NCBI GenBank assembly: GCA_017937095.1
Contig: JAGBEG010000022.1
Coordinates: 1 to 64,000, forward strand
DNA: 64,000 nucleotides
Direction: 5' to 3'
Source of the DNA: Roseburia sp.
Lineage (GTDB): Bacteria; Bacillota; Clostridia; Lachnospirales; Lachnospiraceae
Below the pieces are notes generated by a model. It saw only the letters and a program-made list of their open reading frames with translations. It did no database searches and was not told where the DNA came from. Both the position numbers and the translations under genes were made by a program. Positions within the stretch are counted from its first letter, which is position 1. Each line of letters opens with the position of its first letter. This document shows positions 8,963 through 17,377 of the stretch, piece by piece.

Positions 8963-9853
8963 TTAGTACTTCTTCTGTTCTTTCAGTTCCTGATAAAGAA
9001 GCTTGTAGTTCTCATAGCGCAGCTCGCTGATTTTCCCCTCCGCAAGCGCCGCGCGCACGCCGCAGTCCGGCTCTGTGATATGGCTGCACCCGACAAAACG
9101 GCAATACGGCTCATACTCTACGAACTCCCTGTAATACTGCTGCAAATCTTCCTTCTCAAACCCCGGAATATAAAGCGTCGAGAACCCGGGCGTGTCCATA
9201 ATGTAGGTATCTTCCCCGATCGGAATGATTTCCGAGTGGCGCGTCGTATGACGTCCGCGCTCGATTTTCCTGCTGATCGCGCCCGTCTCCATCTTATGCT
9301 CTGCAGACAGACAGTTGATCAGAGAGGACTTGCCCACGCCCGACGGTCCTGCGACCGCCGCAGTCTTTCCGCTTAAAGCCGCGCGCAGTTCCTCAATTCC
9401 CTCCTGCCGCTTCGCAGAGGTATAGAGCACCGGATAGCCGCACTGCTCGTAGATATCCGCAAACTCGCGCAGTTCCTCCAAGGACAGCAAATCTTCCTTG
9501 TTAAAGCAGATCGTCACAGGCACCTTCTGATATTCCATCATAATCAGAAAGCGATCCAGCAGATTAAAATTGGGCTTCGGCTTTGCCGCCGCAAAAATGA
9601 CAAGCGCCATATCAATATTGGCGACCGCCGGACGAATCAGTTCGTTTGTTCTCGGAAGAATCTGCTCGATATTCCCAAGCTTCTCCGCTTCGTCTAATAT
9701 GGCAATCTCCACATTGTCACCCACCAGAGGCTTGACCTTCTGATTGCGGAAAATCCCCTTTGCCTTACATTCGTAAATTCCGGATTCCGCTATGTGCACA
9801 TAGTAGAATCCGGAAATTCCTTTTACAATCTTTCCCTGCATATTAGCTTCCAT
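8963..9853 (-). CDS. rsgA: Ribosome small subunit-dependent GTPase
   Basis: Circularly permuted GTPase that checks late 30S maturation. N-terminal OB fold (residues 1-70), then the permuted G motifs: NKED (G4) near residue 118, TSAKR (G5), GPSGVGKSSLIN (G1) near 169, and DTPGFS (G3) near 218, then the C-terminal zinc knuckle CRFVGCSHITEPDCGVRAA. Start ATG 9853 overlaps the prkC stop (TAATG); ATG 9841 preceded by GGAAG is an alternative. 296 residues, typical. Confidence 0.94.
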   Translation of the reverse strand: MEANMQGKIVKGISGFYYVHIAESGIYECKAKGIFRNQKVKPLVGDNVEIAILDEAEKLGNIEQILPRTNELIRPAVANIDMALVIFAAAKPKPNFNLLDRFLIMMEYQKVPVTICFNKEDLLSLEELREFADIYEQCGYPVLYTSAKRQEGIEELRAALSGKTAAVAGPSGVGKSSLINCLSAEHKMETGAISRKIERGRHTTRHSEIIPIGEDTYIMDTPGFSTLYIPGFEKEDLQQYYREFVEYEPYCRFVGCSHITEPDCGVRAALAEGKISELRYENYKLLYQELKEQKKY

Positions 9854-11946
9854 TATGACTCTGGTCGAAGTTCGACATTCTCTACCTGCTCACTAATTTT
9901 TCCACCCTCTGCATCCAGATAAGTCACTACCAATTTACCACTACTAACTAACAGCCCTCCCTGACTGAAGTTTACACTCTTTCCAGTTTCATTTGCCGAA
10001 AGCGGCTGACTTCCCCACTGCGCAATTACATTGCCAGATGCATCATAAAGCACAGCACTTGCCGCTGATACCGCCGCCAAAGTCGTTTCATCAATCTTAT
10101 CACTCGAAAGCTGCATCGTGACGTTACATCTATACGTCGCCGCTGTCACATTCTGCGACGGCTCCGGTCCCTGACTCACGGTAATCGTGATTGTCGTTCC
10201 CTTCTCCACCTGCTTGCCCGCATCGATGCTCTGTCCGATGACGATGCCTGCCGGTATCTCGTCATGATAAGCGCTCTTCGTGGTAACATTCAATCCCGCC
10301 GCGTTAAGCTCGATTTTCGCCTGCTCTTCGGATTTGTAATTGTTGGTCACATCCGGCACCGTCACTGCCTCTGCGCCCTTGCTGATCTCGATTGTGATCG
10401 TATCTCCCTTCTTGCCCTTGGCTCCGCCCTCCGGCGTCTGGGAAATAACATAGCCCTCCTGTACCGTATCGCTGTAGGAATAGGTCTTGTTCGGCTTGAA
10501 ATCCTTATCCTCAAGCGCCTTTACCGCATCATCCTCAGCAGAACCCTTCACATTCGGCACATCGACGCTGCCCTTGCCGTTGCTGATGACTACGCCGACG
10601 GTCGCGCCCGTTTTGACCTCATCGTCAGCTACCGGATCCTGATTTGCTACCTCGCCTTCCTCGTAATCATCCGAGGAAACCTCGCCCTTATTCTCAATCT
10701 TAAGTCCGAACTTCTCTAGCTCATCCTTTGCCTCGTCATAGGTCATGCCCCTGACATCAGGAACCTTGACTGCCTCACTCTGCTCCGTCGTCTGCGTTTC
10801 TGTCGTCTGCGTCTCCGTCTCTGTGCTGGCATTGCTTCTTCCGCCAATGCCCCCAAAGAGATTTACGAGCAGCACAATAATAATGATAACAATGACAACC
10901 GCTGCGGCAATTCCCATGATCGTAATCGCCTTCTCCATCTTCGGATTTAACTCGCTGTCATCTTCGTCATCGAGCTCATCGTCCTCATCCTCGTCGGCAT
11001 ATTTCGCCTCGTCAGCTTTCAGATGAACGCTTCCCGCTTCCTCCTTGATCTGCTTTAAGTCGTCCGCACCGATGATCCTCGTCTTATCCTGACTTGCCGT
11101 CGGCACCATAACCACAAAATCCTCGTTCGGGCTGACTAACGCTTTCCTCAAATCGGTCAGAAGCGCCGTCATGGACTCATATCTGCGGTCAGAATTTTTC
11201 TGCGTACACTTTAGAATAATCTTCTCCATGCTGATCGGGAGATTCGGCGCATAGGCGCTTGGCGGCACCATCTCCTCCTGCAGATGCTGGATTGCAACCG
11301 CAACCGTTGTATCTCCGTCGAACGGCACACGCCCGGTCACCATCTCATACATCACGATACCGAGTGAATAAATGTCGCTCTTGCCGTCCACAAAGCCGTT
11401 TCTCGCCTGCTCCGGTGAGGAATAATGTACCGACCCCATCACATCCGAACTGATCGTATTGGTACTCGCCGCCTTGGCGATTCCAAAATCCGTTACCTTT
11501 ACCTTGCCCTCCGTGGAAATAATGATATTCTGCGGCTTGATATCCCTGTGGATGATGTTCTTATTATGTGCCGCCTCAATACCTCTCCCGACCTGAATTG
11601 CAATGCTGACCGCTTCTTTGAACGACAACTGTCCTTTTTTCTCAATATAGGTCTTTAACGTGATGCCCTCTACATATTCCATCACGATATAGTGCATGCC
11701 CTTTTCGCTTCCGACGTCGTAGATATTTACGATATTCGGATGCTCTAAGCCTGCGGCAGACTGCGCTTCCGTGCGGAACTTTGTCACAAAGTTCAGATCC
11801 TCCGAAAACTCCGGTTTCAACACCTTAATTGCCACAAAACGTCCCAGTGTAAGATCCTTTGCTTTATATACATCTGACATACCGCCTGCACCGACTTTCC
11901 CGATGATCTCATAGCGGTCTGCTATATACATTCCTTCTGTCAACAT
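9853..11946 (-). CDS. prkC: PASTA-domain Ser/Thr protein kinase
   Basis: Membrane kinase that senses cell-wall fragments and controls growth and germination-type responses. Residues 1-270 are the kinase: VGAGGMSDVYKAKD glycine loop, AIKVLK lysine, IIHRDIKPQNI catalytic loop, TDFGIAK. A juxtamembrane stretch with a very acidic run (about 315-332) precedes one membrane helix near 342-365. Outside are three PASTA repeats (each beginning VPDV or VPNV, about 397-465, 466-530, 531-600) and a C-terminal beta-rich domain of about 95 residues. Its phosphatase gene is directly upstream. Confidence 0.95.
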   Translation of the reverse strand: MLTEGMYIADRYEIIGKVGAGGMSDVYKAKDLTLGRFVAIKVLKPEFSEDLNFVTKFRTEAQSAAGLEHPNIVNIYDVGSEKGMHYIVMEYVEGITLKTYIEKKGQLSFKEAVSIAIQVGRGIEAAHNKNIIHRDIKPQNIIISTEGKVKVTDFGIAKAASTNTISSDVMGSVHYSSPEQARNGFVDGKSDIYSLGIVMYEMVTGRVPFDGDTTVAVAIQHLQEEMVPPSAYAPNLPISMEKIILKCTQKNSDRRYESMTALLTDLRKALVSPNEDFVVMVPTASQDKTRIIGADDLKQIKEEAGSVHLKADEAKYADEDEDDELDDEDDSELNPKMEKAITIMGIAAAVVIVIIIIVLLVNLFGGIGGRSNASTETETQTTETQTTEQSEAVKVPDVRGMTYDEAKDELEKFGLKIENKGEVSSDDYEEGEVANQDPVADDEVKTGATVGVVISNGKGSVDVPNVKGSAEDDAVKALEDKDFKPNKTYSYSDTVQEGYVISQTPEGGAKGKKGDTITIEISKGAEAVTVPDVTNNYKSEEQAKIELNAAGLNVTTKSAYHDEIPAGIVIGQSIDAGKQVEKGTTITITVSQGPEPSQNVTAATYRCNVTMQLSSDKIDETTLAAVSAASAVLYDASGNVIAQWGSQPLSANETGKSVNFSQGGLLVSSGKLVVTYLDAEGGKISEQVENVELRPES

Positions 11947-11985
11947 ACTTAACCTCCAAATTGTTTCGTAAAAGAACAGAATCCT

Positions 11986-12729
11986 TTAATCCTTTTCCTC
12001 ATCTGAAAACGGCTCGATCAAGACAACCGTAATATTATCCCTGCCGCCGTTTCGATTGGCGGTCTGTACCAGACTTTCCGTCTTCTCTACAATATCCCTC
12101 TGACTCAGTATGATACGCCTGATCTCGGCGTCCTCAACCATATTCGTAAGCCCGTCAGAACACAGCAGCACGGTATCGCCCGGCTTTAAGACCGTCTCAA
12201 AAAAATCCGCCGAAACCTCGGGAATCACACCGATTGCTCTTGTTATAATATTCTTATCGGGATGCATCCTTGCATCCTCCTTATCCATCTCGCCCAGCCG
12301 GACCATCTCCTCTACCAGAGAATGATCTCTCGTCACCTGTGTGATCTGTTCCTGATTGATGATATACAAACGGCTGTCGCCGACATTTGCCGTATACAGT
12401 CTGTCGCCCGCCACAACTGCCGCAACGATTGTAGTTCCCATTCCGCTCTTGCTCGCATCTGCATGCGCCTCATCAATGAGCAGACGGTTTGCGTACATGA
12501 CAGCCTCTTTTAACACGGCAACAGGCTCCGTATTCTCCGCCCGCGCAGCGTACTCCACAATCCGCTCGACCGTGAACCGCGAAGCATAGTCTCCCGCCGC
12601 ATGACCGCCCATACCATCCGCCACAAGGAAAAGATTCGGCAGATTTCCAACGGCTGTCTCCGATGTATACATATAATCCTGATTCGTTTCACGCCGCTGT
12701 CCAATGTGCGTCATGGAAAACGTCTTCAT
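11986..12729 (-). CDS. prpC: PP2C-family Ser/Thr phosphatase
   Basis: Removes phosphates placed by the PASTA kinase. 247 residues, started at ATG 12729 directly after GGAGGAATAGC. PP2C metal-binding motifs are all visible: RETNQDY, LFLVADGMGGHAAGDYAS, SKSGMGTTIVAAVV, NVGDSRLY, TRDHSLVEEMV, LLCSDGLTNMV and GGRDNITVVLI. Lies between rlmN and prkC; the kinase-phosphatase pairing is universal in Firmicutes. The gene symbol stp is also used. Confidence 0.94.
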   Translation of the reverse strand: MKTFSMTHIGQRRETNQDYMYTSETAVGNLPNLFLVADGMGGHAAGDYASRFTVERIVEYAARAENTEPVAVLKEAVMYANRLLIDEAHADASKSGMGTTIVAAVVAGDRLYTANVGDSRLYIINQEQITQVTRDHSLVEEMVRLGEMDKEDARMHPDKNIITRAIGVIPEVSADFFETVLKPGDTVLLCSDGLTNMVEDAEIRRIILSQRDIVEKTESLVQTANRNGGRDNITVVLIEPFSDEEKD

Positions 12730-12743
12730 GCTATTCCTCCACA

Positions 12744-13796
12744 CTACTCTCCCGCATCCGCCATATAGCGTTTGCGCAACTGTCCGCAGGCACCGTCGAT
12801 GTCCCTGCCCATTTCCCTTCTTATAGTAACATTTATCCCGTATTTTTCAAGCTTATTTTTAAACGCGAGGACCGCGTGCGCATCCGGCTGCCTGTAATTC
12901 CGCTCTTTAATCGGGTTGACAGGTATCAGATTCACATGACAGTTCATACCGTGGATCAGCGCCGCAAGCTCCCTCGCATCCTCCGCCGTATCGTTGACTC
13001 CCGCCACAAGACTGTACTCAAAGGTCACGCGCCGCCCCGTCTGCGCAAAGTAGTACCGGCACGCTTCCACCACTTCGCCGATCTCATAACGGTTTGCAAC
13101 CGGCATCAGCTCCTTACGCTTCTTTTGATTGGATGCATGCAGGGAAAGCGCAAGCGTAATCGCAAGCTTTTTCTCTGCAAGCTCCCGCATCTTAGGAACG
13201 ATCCCGCAGGTCGAGACGGTCAGGTTCCGCTGGCTGATGTTTAATCCGTTCTCATCCGTCAACAGTTCGATGAACTTCAACAGATTCTCAAAATTGTCCA
13301 TCGGCTCTCCGGTTCCCATCACGACAACATTGGAAATCCGCTCCCCGATATCCTTTCCGATCTGGTAAATCTGGTCCAGCATCTCGGAAGGCGCAAGCCC
13401 CCGCACCAGTCCGTCAAGCGTGGACGCACAAAAGCGGCAGCCCATCCGGCAGCCCACCTGCGAGGAAATGCACACGGAGTTGCCATGCTTATAGCGCATC
13501 AGAACGCTCTCGATCACATTTCCGTCGGACAGCGCAAAGAGATATTTTCTCGTGCCGTCAAGCTTTGATATCTGCACTGCTTCCTTCTTAAGGGAGACTA
13601 ACACGCACTGCTCCCGCAGCTTTTCAATGAGGCTCTTCGGAAGGTTCGTCATCTCTTCAAAGGAGGACGCCTGCTTTTTGTGAAGCCACTCATAAATCTG
13701 CTTCGCCCGGAATTTCTTCTCACCAAGCGCCTCCACCCATGCAGTAAGCTCTGTTAAATTCATTGATTTGATATCCGTTTTCTCCTGCTGCATCAT
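12744..13796 (-). CDS. rlmN: 23S rRNA A2503 / tRNA A37 C2-methyltransferase (radical SAM)
   Basis: 350 residues. Radical SAM motif CRFCASTLDG near residue 115 with the preceding CISSQVGCRMGC; VVVMGTGEPMDNFENLL near 155; TVSTCGIVPKM; ALSLHAS; and the C-terminal TIRREMGRDIDGACGQLR holding the catalytic cysteine. Methylates the peptidyl transferase centre and some tRNAs for decoding accuracy. Its start overlaps the rsmB stop, so the two rRNA methylases are coupled. Confidence 0.95.
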   Translation of the reverse strand: MMQQEKTDIKSMNLTELTAWVEALGEKKFRAKQIYEWLHKKQASSFEEMTNLPKSLIEKLREQCVLVSLKKEAVQISKLDGTRKYLFALSDGNVIESVLMRYKHGNSVCISSQVGCRMGCRFCASTLDGLVRGLAPSEMLDQIYQIGKDIGERISNVVVMGTGEPMDNFENLLKFIELLTDENGLNISQRNLTVSTCGIVPKMRELAEKKLAITLALSLHASNQKKRKELMPVANRYEIGEVVEACRYYFAQTGRRVTFEYSLVAGVNDTAEDARELAALIHGMNCHVNLIPVNPIKERNYRQPDAHAVLAFKNKLEKYGINVTIRREMGRDIDGACGQLRKRYMADAGE

Positions 13797-15121
13797 ACGT
13801 CCGCTTTCCTCTTAAACTTCGCGATAAAAAAGCCGTCGCCCGCCTGCTCCTCCGGAAACATCTGCCGCATCGCAACCAGCTCGTACTGGGGATGCTCTGC
13901 TGCAAACCACGCGGCATTCTCCTCATTCTCCGCACGGTTGATCGTACAGGTCGAATAAATAAGCGTACCGCCCGGTCTGACATAGCCGCACACGACGGAT
14001 AATATCTGCCGCTGGAGCGCGGCAAGCGCCGCACAGTCCGCCGCGCTCGTCCGGTACTTGATATCCGTCTTTCTGCGCAGAACCCCAAGACCCGAACACG
14101 GAAGATCTGCGATCAGCACATCCGCCGCCTCCTTCTGTGTCTCGTCATACACCGTGGCATCGTGACATTCCGCCGTAATATTTTTAAGACCGCAGCGTGC
14201 GATATTTTCCTCGATCAGCGCTACCTTCTGTTCACTTAAATCACGCGCCACAACACGCCCCGTACCGTCTAACTTCTCCGCAAGATGAATGCTCTTGCCG
14301 CCCGGCGCGGCGCAGACGTCAAGACAACGGTCTCCCGGCTTTGGAGCGGCATATTCCGCCACCAGCATGGAACTGATATCCTGCACATAGAACAAGCCTT
14401 CCCGGAAACAGGAAAGCCCATTCAGATAATCAAAACCCGAAATGGCAAACGCATACGAAAGTTCGGGATATTTCTCTTTCTCTAACGGCTGTGCTGTAAC
14501 GCCCTCTAAGGCAAGCCGCTCTCTAAGCGCTTCCGGTGTAATCCGGCTTAGGTTCGTCCGGATCGTAAGCGGCGCCGGAGTAAGCGATGCGCGAAGAATC
14601 TCCTTCGTGCGCGCGCTTCCGTAATCCAAAATCCACTGTTCTACGATCCATTCCGGCATTGAATAGCGCACTGACAGCGCCCTGACGGGTTCCTTCTCCT
14701 CGTCCGGGTATGTAACAGCAGTAAGATTCCGACTGATATTCCGCAGCACGCCGTTCACAAAGCCGCCAAGCGACGCAAACCCCTTGCGCTTTGCGAGCTT
14801 TACCGCCTCATTGCACGCTGCGGACGCCGGAATCGCATCCATATATTTGAGCTGGTATACGCTCATCCTTAGGATTTCACGGATGACCGGCTTCATTTTC
14901 TTTGTCTTTACCCTGGAGAACTGATCTATGATGTAATCCAGCTCAATTTTACGCTGAATCGTCCCCTCGGACACTCTGGTGATAAAGGCGCGCTCCCGCT
15001 TGTCAAGATACTGGTACTTTTCCAGCACGGAGCGGATGACAAGATGGCTGTAGTTCTTCTCTGTTTCCACCTCTAAGAGTATCCCAAGAATCAGTTCTCT
15101 TGTATTTACGGAATCAGTCAT
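13793..15121 (-). CDS. rsmB: 16S rRNA C967 m5C-methyltransferase
   Basis: About 442 residues from ATG 15121 (MTDSVNTREL); GGAGGAAG lies upstream. N-terminal NusB-like RNA-binding domain (residues 1-130, ending AACNEAVKLAKRKGF) and C-terminal Rossmann methylase: CLDVCAAPGGKSIHLAE, DLSEQKVALIEEN, VLIADLPCSGLGVLRRKTD with the catalytic Cys, and LIYSTCTINRAENE with the second Cys. The 5' end overlaps the yugP stop by a few bases. Confidence 0.93.
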   Translation of the reverse strand: MTDSVNTRELILGILLEVETEKNYSHLVIRSVLEKYQYLDKRERAFITRVSEGTIQRKIELDYIIDQFSRVKTKKMKPVIREILRMSVYQLKYMDAIPASAACNEAVKLAKRKGFASLGGFVNGVLRNISRNLTAVTYPDEEKEPVRALSVRYSMPEWIVEQWILDYGSARTKEILRASLTPAPLTIRTNLSRITPEALRERLALEGVTAQPLEKEKYPELSYAFAISGFDYLNGLSCFREGLFYVQDISSMLVAEYAAPKPGDRCLDVCAAPGGKSIHLAEKLDGTGRVVARDLSEQKVALIEENIARCGLKNITAECHDATVYDETQKEAADVLIADLPCSGLGVLRRKTDIKYRTSAADCAALAALQRQILSVVCGYVRPGGTLIYSTCTINRAENEENAAWFAAEHPQYELVAMRQMFPEEQAGDGFFIAKFKRKADV

Positions 15122-15830
15122 CTCTGTTTCTTCCTCCAAAGAGCAGCACCAGACGCAGAAGCTGTAAAATCGCTGCCGCCGCACTCGCCACATAGGTGAG
15201 CGCCGCCGCCTTCAGCACCTTTCTCGTGTAGGGCAGCTCGCTGTCGCTTAGGATTCCCTGCTCGCCTAAGATGCGCAGCGCACGGCTTGACGCGTTAAAT
15301 TCCACCGGAAGGGTGACAAGCTGGAAGAGAACCGCAAAAGAGAAGCAGATAATTCCAAGATTGATAAAAAGCGCCCCTGTGTCTCTCGTAAAGAACAGGC
15401 CGATCAATATGAGCGGCCACGCTAACGTCGAACCGATATTTGCGACCGGAACAATCGCGGTGCGAAGGGTAAGCGGCACATATCCCCGCTGATGCTGGAT
15501 TGCGTGACCGCACTCATGCGCTGCAACACCCACCGCCGCCACGGAAGTGCTTGCATACACGCTGTCCGACAGATTCAGCGTCTTCTTCGACGGATTGTAA
15601 TGATCCGTCAGATTTCCCGAAACATGCTGGATTGTGACATCATAAATACCCGCCGAACGCAAAATCCGCTCCGCCGCCTGCGCGCCGGTCATTCCCGACA
15701 TGCTGCGGTAGGACGAATATTTATTATAGGTGGATTTCACCCGTGCGGATGCAAGCAGGCAGATGACCATCCCGATAATGACCAGAATATAAGTCGGATC
15801 GAATCCCCAGTAATAATATGAATATGGCAT
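15114..15830 (-). CDS. yugP: Membrane zinc metallopeptidase, YugP family
   Basis: About 238 residues, started at ATG 15830 behind GAGGAAT. Helix 1 near residues 9-27, then a soluble part with the zinc motif VAAHECGHAIQHQ near 110, then three more hydrophobic segments. Family DUF/PF04298 sits beside fmt and rsmB in many Firmicutes. Substrate unknown; quality control of membrane proteins is only a guess. Confidence 0.85.
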   Translation of the reverse strand: MPYSYYYWGFDPTYILVIIGMVICLLASARVKSTYNKYSSYRSMSGMTGAQAAERILRSAGIYDVTIQHVSGNLTDHYNPSKKTLNLSDSVYASTSVAAVGVAAHECGHAIQHQRGYVPLTLRTAIVPVANIGSTLAWPLILIGLFFTRDTGALFINLGIICFSFAVLFQLVTLPVEFNASSRALRILGEQGILSDSELPYTRKVLKAAALTYVASAAAAILQLLRLVLLFGGRNRDD

Positions 15831-15878
15831 ATTCCTCACCCTTTCTCATGCACAAAGCAGGCGAAAAACCGTCGCTTT

Positions 15879-16814
15879 TTAACCTCGTTTAAAATATGTT
15901 CCCTCTTCGACCTCATAGCCGTTTAAAAACGCGTCCACAGGCATCCGCTTTTTGCCCTCGAGCTGCACCTCCAAAAGGGCGAGCATTCCCTCGCCTGTCT
16001 GTACCAGAATACGGTTCTTCTCAACCTTTACGATACATCCCGGCGCAGCCCCGGAATTCGTAGGGATCACCTGCGCCCTCCAGATTTTAAGCGTCTTATC
16101 GCCCAGTCTCGTGTATGCGCTCGGCCACGGATCAAGCCCGCGGATCAGACATTCGATGCTCTTTGCATCCCTCGTCCAGTCGATGCTTCCGAGCTCCTTG
16201 TAAATCTTTTTCGTATGCGTTGCAGCAGACTCATCCTGCGGCGTGTAGACTGCCGTCCCCGCCTCGATTGCCTCCATCGTCTGCACACAAAGCTTCGCGC
16301 CTGTCTCAGAGAGACGGTCGAACAGACTTCCGCCCGTCTCGTCCTCTCTTATGATGACCTCCTGCTTTAGAATCATGTCACCCGTGTCGAGCCCCTCATC
16401 CATGCGCATCGTCGTAACGCCCGTCACAGCGTCCCCGTTGATGATTGCCCACTGGATCGGGGCAGCCCCGCGGTACTTCGGAAGCAGTGACGCGTGTACA
16501 TTGACGCAGCCAAAGCGCGGCATATCCAGAATCGCCTTCGGTATAATCTGCCCAAAAGCTTCGACAATTATGATATCCGGCTCATATCCGCGCAGATATT
16601 CGACGCAGGCGGCGTCTCTTATCTTTTCCGGCTGATACACCTCGATGCCGTGTGCAAGCGCGCACGCCTTGACCGGCGTGTATTTGAGCGCCTTGCTTCT
16701 TCCCACCGCCTTATCCGGCTGTGAGACGACAAGCACGACCTCATGTCCCGCCTTAATGATTTCCTCTAACGTTCCCACCGCGAAATCCGGTGTTCCCATG
16801 AATATAACTCTCAT
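15879..16814 (-). CDS. fmt: Methionyl-tRNA formyltransferase
   Basis: Formylates Met-tRNA(fMet) with 10-formyl-THF. 311 residues. RVIFMGTPDFAVGTLEEI opening, VVSQPDKAVGRSK, NVHASLLPKYRGAAPIQWAI with the catalytic Asn/His, GVTTMRMDEGLDTGDMI and the C-terminal OB-like domain. Start ATG follows AGGAGGATTTGAC. Lies next to def, whose product removes the same formyl group. Confidence 0.95.
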   Translation of the reverse strand: MRVIFMGTPDFAVGTLEEIIKAGHEVVLVVSQPDKAVGRSKALKYTPVKACALAHGIEVYQPEKIRDAACVEYLRGYEPDIIIVEAFGQIIPKAILDMPRFGCVNVHASLLPKYRGAAPIQWAIINGDAVTGVTTMRMDEGLDTGDMILKQEVIIREDETGGSLFDRLSETGAKLCVQTMEAIEAGTAVYTPQDESAATHTKKIYKELGSIDWTRDAKSIECLIRGLDPWPSAYTRLGDKTLKIWRAQVIPTNSGAAPGCIVKVEKNRILVQTGEGMLALLEVQLEGKKRMPVDAFLNGYEVEEGTYFKRG

Positions 16815-16882
16815 GTCAAATCCTCCTGCCGGAATCTGTTCTCCGGTTTAGTATCTTGTCTCATTGATAATCAGGCAAGACA

Positions 16883-17359
16883 CTAGTCTTCGTCCTCCTC
16901 ATACGTCACCTCGCGCAGAGGTCCGACCACCTTCTCGGTGTACATATGACCGTCCAGATGATCCAGCTCATGGCAGATGGCACGCGCCAGAAGCTCCGTT
17001 CCCTCGATCTCGAACTCTTCCATGTTCAGATCGAACGCATGCGCCTTGACATAATTCGGTCTTGTCACGGTTCCCGATTTGCCCGGGAGACTTAAGCATC
17101 CCTCGTCCCCGGTCTGCTCGCCGGACGCCTCTAAGATGACCGGATTGATCATAACGATCGGTCCCTCTCCGATATCGATGACAACGATACGCTTTAAGAT
17201 GCCGACCTGCGGCGCTGCAAGTCCGACGCCGTTCGCCTCGTACATCGTCTCGAGCATATCCTCCGCAAGTTCTTTGATCTTTGGCGTAATCTCCGTAACC
17301 TGCCTGCAGTTCTTGGTCAATACAGGATCGCCCTGTATTCTGATTGTCCTAAGTGCCAT
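16883..17359 (-). CDS. def: Peptide deformylase
   Basis: 158 residues from ATG 17359, preceded by GGAGGACATT. Iron-binding motifs GVGLAAPQVG, EGCLSLPG and ICHELDHLDG (HExxH) are all present. Removes the N-formyl group from new proteins. Sits between priA and fmt; the order priA-def-fmt is widespread in Firmicutes. Confidence 0.95.
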   Translation of the reverse strand: MALRTIRIQGDPVLTKNCRQVTEITPKIKELAEDMLETMYEANGVGLAAPQVGILKRIVVIDIGEGPIVMINPVILEASGEQTGDEGCLSLPGKSGTVTRPNYVKAHAFDLNMEEFEIEGTELLARAICHELDHLDGHMYTEKVVGPLREVTYEEDED

Positions 17360-17377
17360 AATGTCCTCCATTCTGCG

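Noticed and set aside
10745-11026. Plus-strand frame with a long serine run
   Set aside because: It is the antisense of the acidic stretch of the PASTA kinase gene.
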